Positions 1 through 10,875 of a stretch of 64,000 nucleotides of DNA are shown here, piece after piece; position 1 is the first letter of the stretch; the number at the start of each line of letters is the position of its first letter. Origin of the DNA: Chaetomium olivaceum (taxonomy: Eukaryota > Ascomycota > Sordariomycetes > Sordariales > Chaetomiaceae); the NCBI GenBank assembly GCA_039881045.1, contig JAYWVB010000040.1, forward strand, positions 124,001-188,000. Direction: 5' to 3'. The translations under genes were made by a program, and so were the position numbers. Below the pieces are notes generated by a model that worked only from the letters and a program-made list of their open reading frames with translations, searched no databases and had not been told where the DNA came from.

Positions 1-1672
1 TATGCGATGCTGGCCCCAGAAGACGACGGCCGAACTGCCGAGTGCCAGCTCTTGGATGATCCAGAACCGCCGGAAGTAGTTGTTCTCAAACAGGCCCCGG
101 AGAGCAGCCCATGCCTTTTGATCCACGGTAGTTCGAATGGAAGCAAGGGCATCGTCGTCCATGGGCTCCAATATGCTGGCGTACCCGGCAAACCCGAGCC
201 TGTCCCCCTCAGGGCGCCAGGCCCGAGCAATGTCGCAGACGGCAGCGAACGCGGTGGCGGCTTCGTCCTTCTCGTCTAGTCCAATCCAAACCAGCACACG
301 CTCGGAGCTTTGGGTAGATATTGCGCATGATAGACACCTGCTGGCCACGCTCGGGGATATCCTGCTGGTTGATGCACACGGAATCGGCCCACACATGGCG
401 AGGCCGGTCTGTGTAACGCAGCCTCCTGAGAGCATTCTCGAGGTTCCGCGGCATCTTGACTCTGTGGCCGCTGCAGTTTAGCAGTGTCATGTCCGACGGG
501 TCGCCCCACGTGTAGGAGATCGCTTCGAAGCTGGGGTTGTCATCGAGCGATACCACCTCCAGTCGGGTCCGGAGTTCGTCTTCCTCGGCCGCGGCCGGGT
601 CGAGAACCAGGACCCGAATGTTAAGGCCGTCGGGGAGTGGTGAGTACAGAGGAGCATCGGCCGGCTGCCCATCTAGGGTCATCTCTGCCAATTGACCGGT
701 TAGCTGTTCATCCTTCTCATCGCCGCCCGCAAACTCTTCATCAAAGGCGCACCGCTCAACAGCATCGCCCGCCTTGAGAAATATTGCCCTAGCCAGATGA
801 TCCGCCTCCGGCCACGACTGGGGAGCATTCGGATCTAGCTCCTCCCCGTCATCCTTCCCCCATCGTGTTGCATCCGACAATGTCCGGCGGCCAGCTCCAA
901 TGGTGTGGTCTTCAAGCGCAACGGTTGGCAGCAGCCGCGGTGCGCATGGGCCCATTACCATGACGGCGGCGACGCGACCGCGTCTGTCATCGCTTTCACT
1001 CTTTGGCGTAGCCGTAGCGATCTTTCCGCCCATGAACCAGAGTGAATGCCTCCAGGTGTGACCTTCAGGAGTCAGGGTCTCCTCCTTCCCATCCACCGCG
1101 AAGGTGATCGTCGTCTCGGGCGCAATCCACACCGGATACACAAACGTATCCGTCGCAAAGAAATGCGGCACCTCCGACGACCCCTCCTCCGCAAAAGTCA
1201 ACACCATCACCACCGTGCTCGGCGGCTGATACTCGCCCACCCCGACATCTGCCTCCTCCTTCAGCGCATGATACACATCCCAGAACACATGATCGTACAC
1301 CCCATAAACGGCCCTTCTAAAAGGCGTAAACAGCGGGCCCTCCCCAGGCTCACCGCCATCGATCTCAGCCTGCGAGCCGCCCTCGGGCGGGTCCAGCAGC
1401 GCGTACTCGGTGCGCTCTTTCCACACGTCGTCAAGCCAGCGCTCGTCGGGCGGCGTCTGCGCGATCCAGTTGCCGAGGTTGCGCGTGGCGTCCCGGAAGG
1501 CGGATTGGAGTTGGGACTGGTCCTCGGGGTCGCTGATTCCTTCCAAGGTGCTTGGGTCGATGAGCCAGAGGCGGCGGAGGGCCGTCGAGACTTGCATCAC
1601 GGCGGGGTTATGGGAGAAGTCGATGGTGCGGATGGGGGGCTCATCGTCGAGGATGTCATTGTTGGAGGCCAT
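1..1672 (-). CDS. HET-domain (heterokaryon incompatibility) protein, partial and frameshifted
   Basis: HET-domain proteins act in non-self recognition and programmed cell death after hyphal fusion; what this one recognises cannot be told. The start at 1672 opens a long frame. Residues 1-340 are an N-terminal extension I do not recognise. The HET core follows, with AISYTWGD at about 384-391 and VWADSVCINQQD at about 427-438. The frame breaks after Lys455 (near 308-312). A one-base shift restores a typical continuation (ERVLVWIGLD, then FRRFWIIQELALG) that runs off the window at base 1. Protein identity therefore continues across the break, which points to a one-base deletion, real or from sequencing, and not to an intron. 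The 3' end lies outside the window. Confidence 0.85.
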
Positions 1673-2120
1673 TTTGCTGCTGGGGAGGTTGTTTGTTGTC
1701 CTTGCTGAGGTTCGTGGCTCAACCTCATCCTTCGCTGAGCTGGGGAAAAAAAGGAGAGAAATGGAGAAATGGAATGTTCATATCTTGGGTCGTTGCAGCC
1801 TAACAATTGCATCAGGGCTGAGTGGGGTGCGCAGATTGGCGTAAGCTGACTTTGGAGTGCATGAAGTTCTGGAAACACCATACACCATCGACCGCAAAGA
1901 AAGGTATCGTGAGCCGACACGCCACGGGGAGACGGGAGCTTTGCCCGGATGCAGCAACCCTGGCTTGGGCCTGGGGGGAATGATGAATTATTACACCTAC
2001 ACATGCTATTATGCTTCTATGGTCTGGGTATACAGCCCCGCTAATATCCAGTAACTAAAACAAACTCGAGTACTCCAAAAGCCCAAAGCCAGACAGACAG
2101 ACTAACATCCAATGCCAATG
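1673..2120. other. Intergenic: HET promoter and acyltransferase 3' flank
   Basis: No convincing coding region. This holds the upstream region of the HET gene and the downstream region of the acyltransferase; both lie on the minus strand. Confidence 0.5.
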
Positions 2121-3665
2121 TCATGCCGCCACCGAATAACCCTGACTACTCGGACTCGGCTCTGTCTCATCCAAGCACGCCGTCTCCAGCTTCCTCGCAA
2201 GAGTGACCACCTGGCTATCAACCCCCCGCCAGAAGAGGTCTGCCGCCCAAATCACGAAAGGACCCAGGAGAAACATCCCCAACACCCACCCAACCAAGAT
2301 CTGCGCTGTCGTCTCGTCCCCAATAAGCCCCTTGATGCCCATCGCGGGCAGGTCCGGCTGATATTCCGGCGCGCCGGGCTCCCCGCTCGTCGGAATCGGC
2401 GGATGCCCGATCAGCCGTTCCTTGAGCAGCCCCTCCACGGGCCCATGGCAGATATACACAGCATAGCTGATGCGGCCGCAGTACTGCGCGAACGGACTCT
2501 CAAAGAGCCTCCTCAAGAAAGCCAGCTCCCCCACCGCCCAGACCATAGCCACCGCCGACAGGCCGAACCAAAACTTCTGCGGCGCCAGACGGTCCATGGC
2601 GGCGAAGGGATAGGGCGTCTGCTCGAGGAGGTAGCGAATCCCGGGCGTCTCCTCGGCGTCGCGGTTCGGCCAGCCCGCGATGAACAGGGCAACCAGCACG
2701 AGACAGCTCTGAAAGATCTTAAGCGGCCAATTAGTCGCGTCCCGCGCGGCGTGCATCTCCGAGTCCTCCTCCCACTCCTTGGCCCTCGCCGCGCGCAGCA
2801 CATACACCTCGGCCAGGAACAAGCCCGCGAGGAACTCAAACGCCGCCCACTTCCCACACGCCAGACAATAACCCAGCAGCCCCAACACGGTCGCCATGCG
2901 CACGCGCAGCCGCACGCGCGACAGCATCAGCAGGACGAGGAACAGCAGCATGGAGTGGGCAAACTCGATGGGGATGGTCCACAGGTGGATGTCGTAGGCG
3001 GGGAGCAGGTCGCGGTCCCAGGCCCAGGGCCAGGTGATCTGGTGGAAGACGGCGCCCTTCCACTTCCAGAACTCGTCGGCGAGGGTGTCCTTGGCCGGGG
3101 TCAGGTAGCCCGTCTGGCGCAGGCACAGGACCATGAAGGTCGAGACAACGCACGGGCCGAACAGGCGGAAGGCGCGGCGGAAGGTGGAGGACGCGAGCGC
3201 GGCGTAGCAGCGGTCGGTGTCGCGGGCGTGGAGGGCGCGGACGGGCTTGTAGGAGAGCACGAAGCCCGAGATGACGAAGAAGATGTGGACCATGGGCCGG
3301 CCGGAGAAGATGACGCGGAGGAAGGGCAGTTGGACCCAGGCGTCGGCACTGGCGACGCGGTGGAGGTCTGGGTCCGGTTCGAGCCCCAGCCCGTACGACG
3401 GCGTCAGCGAGCGGAAGTTGTTCTCGGTGTAGTGGCAGAAGAAGACCACCACCGCCGCCACCCCGCGCAGCCCGTCCAGGTATGATGTCGCGTGTACCCG
3501 CCAGGCCGGCGCCGGCCGGTGGTGGTCCGGGAACAAGACGTCCGCCACGAAACTCGGCAATAGCGGCCGCAGGAACCGCACCCACGGCTGCCGCGGCCGG
3601 AGCAGGCTCAGGCTGTGGACGGACGACGAGCTCGACGCCCCGCGCCGGTGGCCCGGGGTTATCAT
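2121..3665 (-). CDS. Acyltransferase-3 family integral membrane protein
   Basis: Family members move acyl groups onto sugars or other small acceptors at membranes; the substrate here is unknown. The N-terminal family signature is visible (SYLDGLRGVAAVVVFFCHY), followed by FFVISGFVLSYK and a series of hydrophobic segments up to about residue 500. I chose the ATG at 3665, giving about 514 residues. The frame is open upstream to 3872, but that extra stretch is basic, low in complexity and unlike the family start. No intron is needed. The gene stands alone between a HET gene and a long gap. Fungal acyltransferase-3 proteins of this size are common and usually uncharacterised. Confidence 0.85.
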   Translation of the reverse strand: MITPGHRRGASSSSSVHSLSLLRPRQPWVRFLRPLLPSFVADVLFPDHHRPAPAWRVHATSYLDGLRGVAAVVVFFCHYTENNFRSLTPSYGLGLEPDPDLHRVASADAWVQLPFLRVIFSGRPMVHIFFVISGFVLSYKPVRALHARDTDRCYAALASSTFRRAFRLFGPCVVSTFMVLCLRQTGYLTPAKDTLADEFWKWKGAVFHQITWPWAWDRDLLPAYDIHLWTIPIEFAHSMLLFLVLLMLSRVRLRVRMATVLGLLGYCLACGKWAAFEFLAGLFLAEVYVLRAARAKEWEEDSEMHAARDATNWPLKIFQSCLVLVALFIAGWPNRDAEETPGIRYLLEQTPYPFAAMDRLAPQKFWFGLSAVAMVWAVGELAFLRRLFESPFAQYCGRISYAVYICHGPVEGLLKERLIGHPPIPTSGEPGAPEYQPDLPAMGIKGLIGDETTAQILVGWVLGMFLLGPFVIWAADLFWRGVDSQVVTLARKLETACLDETEPSPSSQGYSVAA

Positions 3666-5850
3666 GCTGTTCTTTCTTGTTTTTCTGTTGCGTCGGCTCG
3701 GCCGGGGAGGATCGCGAGCCAGTTGGGAGGCGGTGGGGTGTGGTTTATGGCATCGGAGGGTTGTTTTTCTGGAATCCCAGGTTGAAAGCCTTTGTGAGAA
3801 AGATGGTTTGGCGGCTGTGGTTGGCAAAGAGGTTCCAGAGGGCTGGCCAACGCCGTAAAGGCGAAGTCTCATCTGAGACCCTGTGCCTCAAACGCGGCGT
3901 TGAGATCGGAGTTGGGGTCCGTAAGAATCCGGGACTTACTACCTGACCTGTAACACACAGAGCCGCAGTGGCGTAAAATGGGAGAATATGGTATGTCAGA
4001 TATGCCGTCTGGGAAAATATGGTAAAATCTGTAGAATCTATAACTGCGCCGGACCAATATCAAACAGAACGAAGCTAGAAACAAGCGTGTGTTACAGAGT
4101 TGGGAGCGCTTGAGACCGACAAATGGGGAACAGGAGAGTACGAAACCGGCTGCCAGCAGCAGGCAGATAATACCCTCTGGGTTGGTAATAAAGGAGTACC
4201 AGCTCCCTTATTACAACTTGTGGAGGAGATCTTCATGGCCGCCGCGTCGATTTCCCCTTGGGAAGTATCAACGGCAACTCTAGCGGAGATTTGGGCGAAT
4301 GACGGCAAAGGCAGGTTCAGGGAGGATGCTGGATCCCGGCGACACCCCCTCCCACCCCACTGTCCCGCAGTCAAGGGGGGTTGACAGTGGGTCAGAGCCA
4401 TGTGCCCAGCCGGGAGGGCTTTTTGAAACGTCCCAGGCGTCATTTTTGGTGGCCCAGAAGAACGTTTCGGTATGGATCGTCGGGGAGCATCCATGGTTTT
4501 ATTTCGCGGCCGTTGAAAACCGGGACAGTTTGATTTCGACATTGCACTTTTGAGGATCTGTGCCGTGAAACTGCGGATGTCGATGCAAACTCAGAATACT
4601 CAACTAGTTTGTGGTTCGTACTTCGTAATGTACTTATTCATTAGGTAGTTATGGCACAGCGCCATGCTTAGTCAATCGCGCTGTCGAGTCAGTTCTTGTT
4701 TCGGCCTGAAGGATTGAGGCGGCCGATGCAATGTCGAGATGCTAGGTGCTGCTGTGTGGGCCTGTCTCGTGCATTCTTTCCAGGGTCCACTCCCGCTGCG
4801 GCTTTCGGCAAGGCACCAAATAACACGCACTGAGGTTCCATGGCAGGCGCAGCCCGATCCAAATTGAAAATGTGGAGATGCATGGGCCCTCCACACTTTT
4901 CAGGTTCCATTGGTTTATGATTCCAAGGGTTCAAGGTACCTTCTATTGTACATACATACCGAAAATAGGTACCTACCTTACATGAGGTTGGAGGTGTGGG
5001 AGGCCCCTGTATACGAAGGAGGGAGGGGGTCAAGGACCACATTCAAGCCAAACGTCAAATGTAGGTAGGTACCTAGGTATGTATGTACATACACATTGAA
5101 TAACGACCTACCAGTAAGTTATAGCCTAACAGAGTTACGGCTTCAAGCTTGTTGCATTCAGCGCCTTATCATTCAAATATTCAATCCTCCCTGTTAATGT
5201 CCATTACAATACGTCCCCAACCTGCTGTTTCCCTTCTGGGGGACCCATTTAATCCCGACCAATGTAGCATTCAAGTGGCAGACTTTGATATTCACTGAAG
5301 GGAAGTTGAATGAGAGAAGCTTGAGAGGCAGGGGTTGGTCAGTTGCTGGGTGGTGGGCTTCCTAGAATAGGTACCTTATCAAGTTATCATTCAGTTCGTT
5401 TGCCATTCCCAGCATTTTTCATTGAGATCACCGCTCACCGAATGTTGTCGACCACATGCATTCTTTCGCAAAGTCCCCTTTGCTTGCTTGCTCCTCTTTC
5501 TCCTCATAATCCGTCTCATTGAGCATTACAAAATGCGGTGCATGTATGCAATGAAAGCCAAGGACTGCATGTCGACATTGAGGCAAGTTGACAATCAGAG
5601 CAAACACCAGCGGGTACACACATTGGTTCAATATACAAGCCAAAGACAAAGGCCAACCAACGACCAGCTACACCGCTGGCAGCTCTTGGTCCCGTTTCTG
5701 CATCTAGTTCAGACTTTGTGATCATAAATCGTAATCCTCGCCAACTTCATCCCCTTCTCCTCCCCTGGAGGCGACCTTCTTCGTCTGTTCCAAGCCTTGA
5801 TTGAATAATTGTTTAGTCTTCTGTTGGTCACTTTAATCACAACCACTACC
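3666..5850. other. Long intergenic stretch, no gene recognised
   Basis: Short frames on both strands carry no recognisable domain and no consistent splice pattern. Around 4925-5100 and 5370 there are repeated GTAGGTA/GGTACCTA-type tetranucleotide runs, common low-complexity sequence in filamentous ascomycetes. The sequence just before 5851 would be the 5' region of the next gene model. Confidence 0.4.
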
Positions 5851-6599
5851 ATGCCACCTCCATCAGACGATAGCGATAATGCGTGGGTTTGTCCTCCGTG
5901 TCGGCTTTCCATCCTGACAGAATACTCCCGCCAGCCCCTGAAGCCCCTGAAGAAGAGCAAGCCCCACACCCAGGGTCCCGACATAGTCTTCCGCATGGAG
6001 TGCACCGAAGGCGAACAGCAGGCAGCAGCAGCGGGGAGCGAGGGTAGTACAGACCAGGAGCCAAAGTAATCAACCCCTGTCCTGTCTATTTGTTCACATG
6101 CCCATATACCAGCGGATGAGCCTGTTCGCTGCGCTGTATCCATCCGAGTTCTAACTTCTGTACCATCAATGTGTAGGAAGGTCATCAAAGTTTTCATCGA
6201 CCTCACCCATTTGGTACATCTCTTTGGCGACGAACTGCTCGAAGTCCCCAAAACAACTGAGGAAAACGCCCCCGTCCAAGAATCACAGCAACCCGCTTCC
6301 AACAAGGACAGGGAGCAATCGCCGCCGCAAGACGCAAACGGCCCGGGCGTGACAAACGCTGAGACTCAACCACCGATAGCAACAAGGCAGCTGTCAGGGC
6401 CTCTTTCGACTTTCTGCATCCCGCATTGTTCCGCCCGGGGCGCAACGCAGGGCGACCTCGCGCGGCTAACCGGGTGAAAACGAAGAAGCCCAAAGGGGGT
6501 AAGGGGGTCAAAGGCCGCCGTGGCAAGCAGAAGGAGGTTGAAGGTGGCAAGCTGACAGGCTTGAAAACGCAAGAGGGTGAGAAGATATCCGAATCTTAG
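5851..6599 (+). CDS. Small hypothetical protein with AT-hook-like basic C-terminus
   Basis: I do not recognise a family. Exon 1 (5851-6065) encodes an N-terminus with a WVCPPC motif. A GTAATC donor at 6066, a CTAAC branch and an AG at 6175-6176 join it in frame to KKVIKVFIDLTHL and an acidic, Gln/Pro-rich segment. In that frame the model stops at 6477. A second frame overlaps the end and reads coherently from about 6365 to a stop at 6597-6599. It carries FDFLHPALF, a GRPR AT-hook core and a long Lys/Gly-rich tail. Either a second intron or a one-base indel links the two frames. DNA binding is an inference from the hook only. It lies immediately left of the transposon island. Confidence 0.4.
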
Positions 6600-6773
6600 G
6601 AGACGTCGGGGTCGGTGTAGGAGTGTGGCGGTGAGATTGAATAGAGTGTTCACCATGGAGTTGTTGTGCGGCTGAAATTCCCGTCTCACCGCCGTACATA
6701 CACAGCATCATGTCTCACATAATGCATCCGTTATCATTACATGTGCTTGACACGCTGAGTCCACCTGTAATAT

Positions 6774-7525
6774 TATTATTATTCATACTCCGCTATGCCC
6801 TAAGGCGTGCCGGACCCTCAGCTATTTAATGTACAGGAAAACCGCGCCCTCGCGGGCCGGATGAAAAACCCATACCGACAGTTAAGGAAAGTACATGTGC
6901 GTGAGCCTGCGTATACAAAGAGAGGAGGCCTCCTGGCCTCCGAGGGAGGTGCGTGCTAGGCCGCCGCTTCCAGCTCAAGCCTCCTGGCCAAACTGAACAT
7001 CATCAGCCTCCCTGAGTCCATTAGCCATTCCAGGACCCTCCCCGCGAGCCGTGCCGATGTAGGATCAATACCGTGTAGAACAGAGTAAAAGTCCCGTCGC
7101 GTTCGAATATCAGTTCTCTCCCATCTTCGAGTCAGCGGTGGAGCCAAACACCACACCACCAGGTGTTCGGCAGTCTCCCGTCCCTCGCCGCACTGGCAGG
7201 CGGGCGTTAGGACCTCTGGGACTCCCCGTGTAAACAGAAAGTCCCGTAGGCCTACTGCCCCTGTCCGGATCTGGACCAGCAGAGAGCTCTTCGCCTTGCT
7301 CAGGCCGTCGTGTCGTCTTAGGGTTTCGTTCCGGAACAGCGTCTCCCGCTGATGGTCCAGGTCGTCCGCCGGTCTGATGACTGCTCTGCCGTCTCCTTCC
7401 TTCAGCCACCTCGCTCTCCAGGCGTCCTCTACCACACTGTCCGTGTCTGCGGCTCCCCCCGTCCAGCGCGCGATCGTGCTCGCGGCTTTCTCCACTGCCG
7501 TGGGCTCCTGCAGTCCCACGGTTCG
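6774..7525 (-). mobile_element. LINE 3' fragment: C-terminal end of the RT protein, 3' UTR and TAA tail (left copy)
   Basis: A frame at 6956-7519 encodes the last 187 residues of a Tad1-type non-LTR retrotransposon ORF2. It contains LRRHDGLSKAKSSLL and a terminal C-x-C-x7-H-x4-C zinc knuckle (CQCGEGRETAEHLVVWC), with GRVLEWLMDSGRL near the end. No reverse transcriptase core is present, so the copy is heavily 5'-truncated. The 3' UTR ends at 6774-6785 in a short (TAA)n tail, read on the minus strand. Its 3' UTR resembles that of the third LINE at 10900-13015. Confidence 0.85.
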
Positions 7526-8160
7526 CGATTAGATAGTATATAGTCACTCGTTCTGGAGAGCTCTGGTAGTTCTCCAGTTAGCAATCACAACTACAGTTCG
7601 CTACAAGCTCGAGAGCCTACTGTTGAGACAAGTCTTTGTTGTGCACCCTTTGGCTGCACCGAACCTAGTACCTTTGCAAGACACCTTCAATCAGACTGAA
7701 CCCTAACAGGACAAGGTCCAGGAGAGGTTCGTCACAACCGACGGCGATCTCCTCCTCCAGGCTGGCTTAATATACTAGAACTGGGGGGACTGCCTCACTC
7801 ATGGGAAGAGTGGGATGCCTATTCAAACTAGGCAGACGTTCATAATCTGGGCTGAGAACCTAGAGGATCTATGCAATAAGGTAAGTACCTAGCTGGAACC
7901 TGCTCCAGTTGTAATGGGGGTGGTCGCTTTTGCAGTTTCTTTTTCTTTCTTTTTATGAAAGAAAACGGAAAATGATAGGCGAGACTAAATGGCTAGTCAT
8001 AGCTTTATAATACGCCATGCTTTACACAGTTGCCTGCCTACCTTATGTGTAAATTTTGAAATGATAAGCTTGATTCCTTTCTAGACATTTTTGCAAAAGC
8101 TCTTTACGTTAGTTATTCGATTGCTTAGTAATATTGATTTTGCCCGAAACGAATATTTTT
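7526..8160. other. Spacer between the two LINE pieces in the left arm
   Basis: About 640 bases with no intact gene. The right part is AT-rich, with a CTTT-rich tract near 7935-7960. It may be LINE 5' untranslated sequence or older host sequence that was duplicated with the arm. A mirror copy lies in the right arm. Confidence 0.4.
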
Positions 8161-8161
8161 T

Positions 8162-8856
8162 GCCCACCCTGAGCTTGCTTCCTTGGGACAGGATCTGCTA
8201 ACAGCCTTCCACAAGATTTACAATGTGACCCAGAACCAAACCGGAAGCATCTCGCTGGCCAACATCCGCAAAGCGATGGCCGAGGAAATCTTTCTGAAAC
8301 CCAGGATAAAAGGTCCTGGGCTGCAGTGGCCTCCCACGGAGCTGCCCCCCCCACCAGTCGGTGCCCAACACCCCAACAAAGATAGGGCCGACCCACATAA
8401 ACAAGGAGATCCTAGTCAAAGGCAGAGGAATGCCAGCCGATCTCGCCAAACGCACCCCACAAGAAACCATCCAGGCCGTCAACCGGGTGTCTATCAAGAA
8501 GGGAGCAGTTGCAGCCCGAAGGCTCCCCAGCGGCGACACGATCGTCACATTCCAGAGCGCGGGGGCAAGAGACTGGCACTCGACAAACACCAACTGGATC
8601 AAGGAGGCTTTTGGAGAGCAGGCCGTAGAGAGCAAGCGAACCTTTGCAGTGCTGCTCAAAGGCGTGTGGAAGAAGAACCTCCAAGGGGTCACCGAGGAGG
8701 AATTTGAAAAGGAAACTGGTCTACGCACAGTAGACAAGGTGAAGTTCAGAATACCGAGACACAGGGAGGCGACCCGGGCAACAGTGCTAGTTGCTTTAAC
8801 CTCCCAGGAGAAGCACGCAAGGCGTGCGAGGAGGGAGTGATCTGGAGGGCTCAGCT
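8162..8856 (+). mobile_element. LINE ORF1 (gag-like) fragment, left copy
   Basis: ORF1 of Tad1-like LINEs is an RNA-binding, gag-like protein. The N-terminal piece reads LGQDLLTAFHKIYNVTQNQ from about 8183, without an ATG, so the 5' end is missing. At the run of eight C (8345-8352) the frame shifts to the main part at about 8361-8840, with VNRVSIKKGAVAARRLPSG and WKKNLQGVTEEEFEK. The 65-base loop at 8792-8856 carries its natural continuation in a shifted frame (ACEEGVIWRAQLL), so another one-base deletion lies near 8810. ORF1 points toward the palindrome centre, opposite in direction to the LINE 3' fragment in the same arm. Confidence 0.8.
8792..8856. other. Unique 65-base loop at the palindrome centre
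   Basis: This segment separates the inverted arms and occurs once. It continues the left ORF1 sequence without interruption and then meets the inverted copy at 8857. The left side is therefore the original orientation and the right arm is the added copy, or both were joined by a foldback or template-switch event. Confidence 0.75.
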
Positions 8857-9487
8857 ACTAGCACTGTTGCCCGGGTCGCCTCCCTGTGTCTCGGTATTCT
8901 GAACTTCACCTTGTCTACTGTGCGTAGACCAGTTTCCTTTTCAAATTCCTCCTCGGTGACCCCTTGGAGGTTCTTCTTCCACACGCCTTTGAGCAGCACT
9001 GCAAAGGTTCGCTTGCTCTCTACGGCCTGCTCTCCAAAAGCCTCCTTGATCCAGTTGGTGTTTGTCGAGTGCCAGTCTCTTGCCCCCGCGCTCTGGAATG
9101 TGACGATCGTGTCGCCGCTGGGGAGCCTTCGGGCTGCAACTGCTCCCTTCTTGATAGACACCCGGTTGACGGCCTGGATGGTTTCTTGTGGGGTGCGTTT
9201 GGCGAGATCGGCTGGCATTCCTCTGCCTTTGACTAGGATCTCCTTGTTTATGTGGGTCGGCCCTATCTTTGTTGGGGTGTTGGGCACCGACTGGTGGGGG
9301 GGGGCAGCTCCGTGGGAGGCCACTGCAGCCCAGGACCTTTTATCCTGGGTTTCAGAAAGATTTCCTCGGCCATCGCTTTGCGGATGTTGGCCAGCGAGAT
9401 GCTTCCGGTTTGGTTCTGGGTCACATTGTAAATCTTGTGGAAGGCTGTTAGCAGATCCTGTCCCAAGGAAGCAAGCTCAGGGTGGGC
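8857..9487 (-). mobile_element. LINE ORF1 (gag-like) fragment, right copy
   Basis: Mirror of the left ORF1 piece. The N-terminal part (9263-9466) and the main part (ending near 9323) are in different frames here too. The homopolymer has nine bases, and seven or ten would be needed to join the frames. Neither copy can make an intact ORF1 protein as assembled. The frame ends at the arm boundary. Confidence 0.8.
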
Positions 9488-10121
9488 AAAAAATATTCGT
9501 TTCGGGCAAAATCAATATTACTAAGCAATCGAATAACTAACGTAAAGAGCTTTTGCAAAAATGTCTAGAAAGGAATCAAGCTTATCATTTCAAAATTTAC
9601 ACATAAGGTAGGCAGGCAACTGTGTAAAGCATGGCGTATTATAAAGCTATGACTAGCCATTTAGTCTCGCCTATCATTTTCCGTTTTCTTTCATAAAAAG
9701 AAAGAAAAAGAAACTGCAAAAGCGACCACCCCCATTACAACTGGAGCAGGTTCCAGCTAGGTACTTACCTTATTGCATAGATCCTCTAGGTTCTCAGCCC
9801 AGATTATGAACGTCTGCCTAGTTTGAATAGGCATCCCACTCTTCCCATGAGTGAGGCAGTCCCCCCAGTTCTAGTATATTAAGCCAGCCTGGAGGAGGAG
9901 ATCGCCGTCGGTTGTGACGAACCTCTCCTGGACCTTGTCCTGTTAGGGTTCAGTCTGATTGAAGGTGTCTTGCAAAGGTACTAGGTTCGGTGCAGCCAAA
10001 GGGTGCACAACAAAGACTTGTCTCAACAGTAGGCTCTCGAGCTTGTAGCGAACTGTAGTTGTGATTGCTAACTGGAGAACTACCAGAGCTCTCCAGAACG
10101 AGTGACTATATACTATCTAAT

Positions 10122-10875
10122 CGCGAACCGTGGGACTGCAGGAGCCCACGGCAGTGGAGAAAGCCGCGAGCACGATCGCGCGCTGGACGGGGGGAGCCGC
10201 AGACACGGACAGTGTGGTAGAGGACGCCTGGAGAGCGAGGTGGCTGAAGGAAGGAGACGGCAGAGCAGTCATCAGACCGGCGGACGACCTGGACCATCAG
10301 CGGGAGACGCTGTTCCGGAACGAAACCCTAAGACGACACGACGGCCTGAGCAAGGCGAAGAGCTCTCTGCTGGTCCAGATCCGGACAGGGGCAGTAGGCC
10401 TACGGGACTTTCTGTTTACACGGGGAGTCCCAGAGGTCCTAACGCCCGCCTGCCAGTGCGGCGAGGGACGGGAGACTGCCGAACACCTGGTGGTGTGGTG
10501 TTTGGCTCCACCGCTGACTCGAAGATGGGAGAGAACTGATATTCGAACGCGACGGGACTTTTACTCTGTTCTACACGGTATTGATCCTACATCGGCACGG
10601 CTCGCGGGGAGGGTCCTGGAATGGCTAATGGACTCAGGGAGGCTGATGATGTTCAGTTTGGCCAGGAGGCTTGAGCTGGAAGCGGCGGCCTAGCACGCAC
10701 CTCCCTCGGAGGCCAGGAGGCCTCCTCTCTTTGTATACGCAGGCTCACGCACATGTACTTTCCTTAACTGTCGGTATGGGTTTTTCATCCGGCCCGCGAG
10801 GGCGCGGTTTTCCTGTACATTAAATAGCTGAGGGTCCGGCACGCCTTAGGGCATAGCGGAGTATGAATAATAATA
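10122..10875 (+). mobile_element. LINE 3' fragment: C-terminal end of the RT protein and 3' UTR (right copy)
   Basis: The frame at 10130-10693 translates to the same 187 residues as the left copy, including the C-x-C-x7-H-x4-C knuckle. The 3' UTR runs to the TAA/ATT tail at 10866-10880, where it abuts the tail of another LINE in opposite orientation. Confidence 0.85.

Larger units (their letters stand above)
6774..8791 (+). repeat. Left arm of a 2 kb inverted duplication
   Basis: These 2018 bases recur as reverse complement at 8857-10875. Outer pairs sum to 17649 and inner pairs to 17648, so the arms differ in length by a single base, located in a C/G homopolymer (8 C at 8345-8352 against 9 G in the right arm). 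All frames compared between the arms are otherwise identical. The arm holds the 3' end of a LINE pointing outward and an ORF1 piece of a LINE pointing inward, with about 640 bases between them. Confidence 0.95.
8857..10875 (-). repeat. Right arm of the 2 kb inverted duplication
   Basis: Reverse complement of 6774-8791 with one extra G in the run at 9296-9304. The outer match ends inside the TAA tail at 10875, where the left flank and right flank diverge. Confidence 0.95.

Noticed and set aside
2112..3485. 457-residue plus-strand frame opposite the acyltransferase
   Set aside because: Exact antisense shadow of a recognised gene; Arg/His/Pro-rich with no domain.
7560..7699. Possible C2H2-like piece (CAPFGCTEPSTFARHLQ) in the palindrome arm
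   Set aside because: Only one partial finger, ends in a stop, no start or splice context; probably chance or an old fragment.
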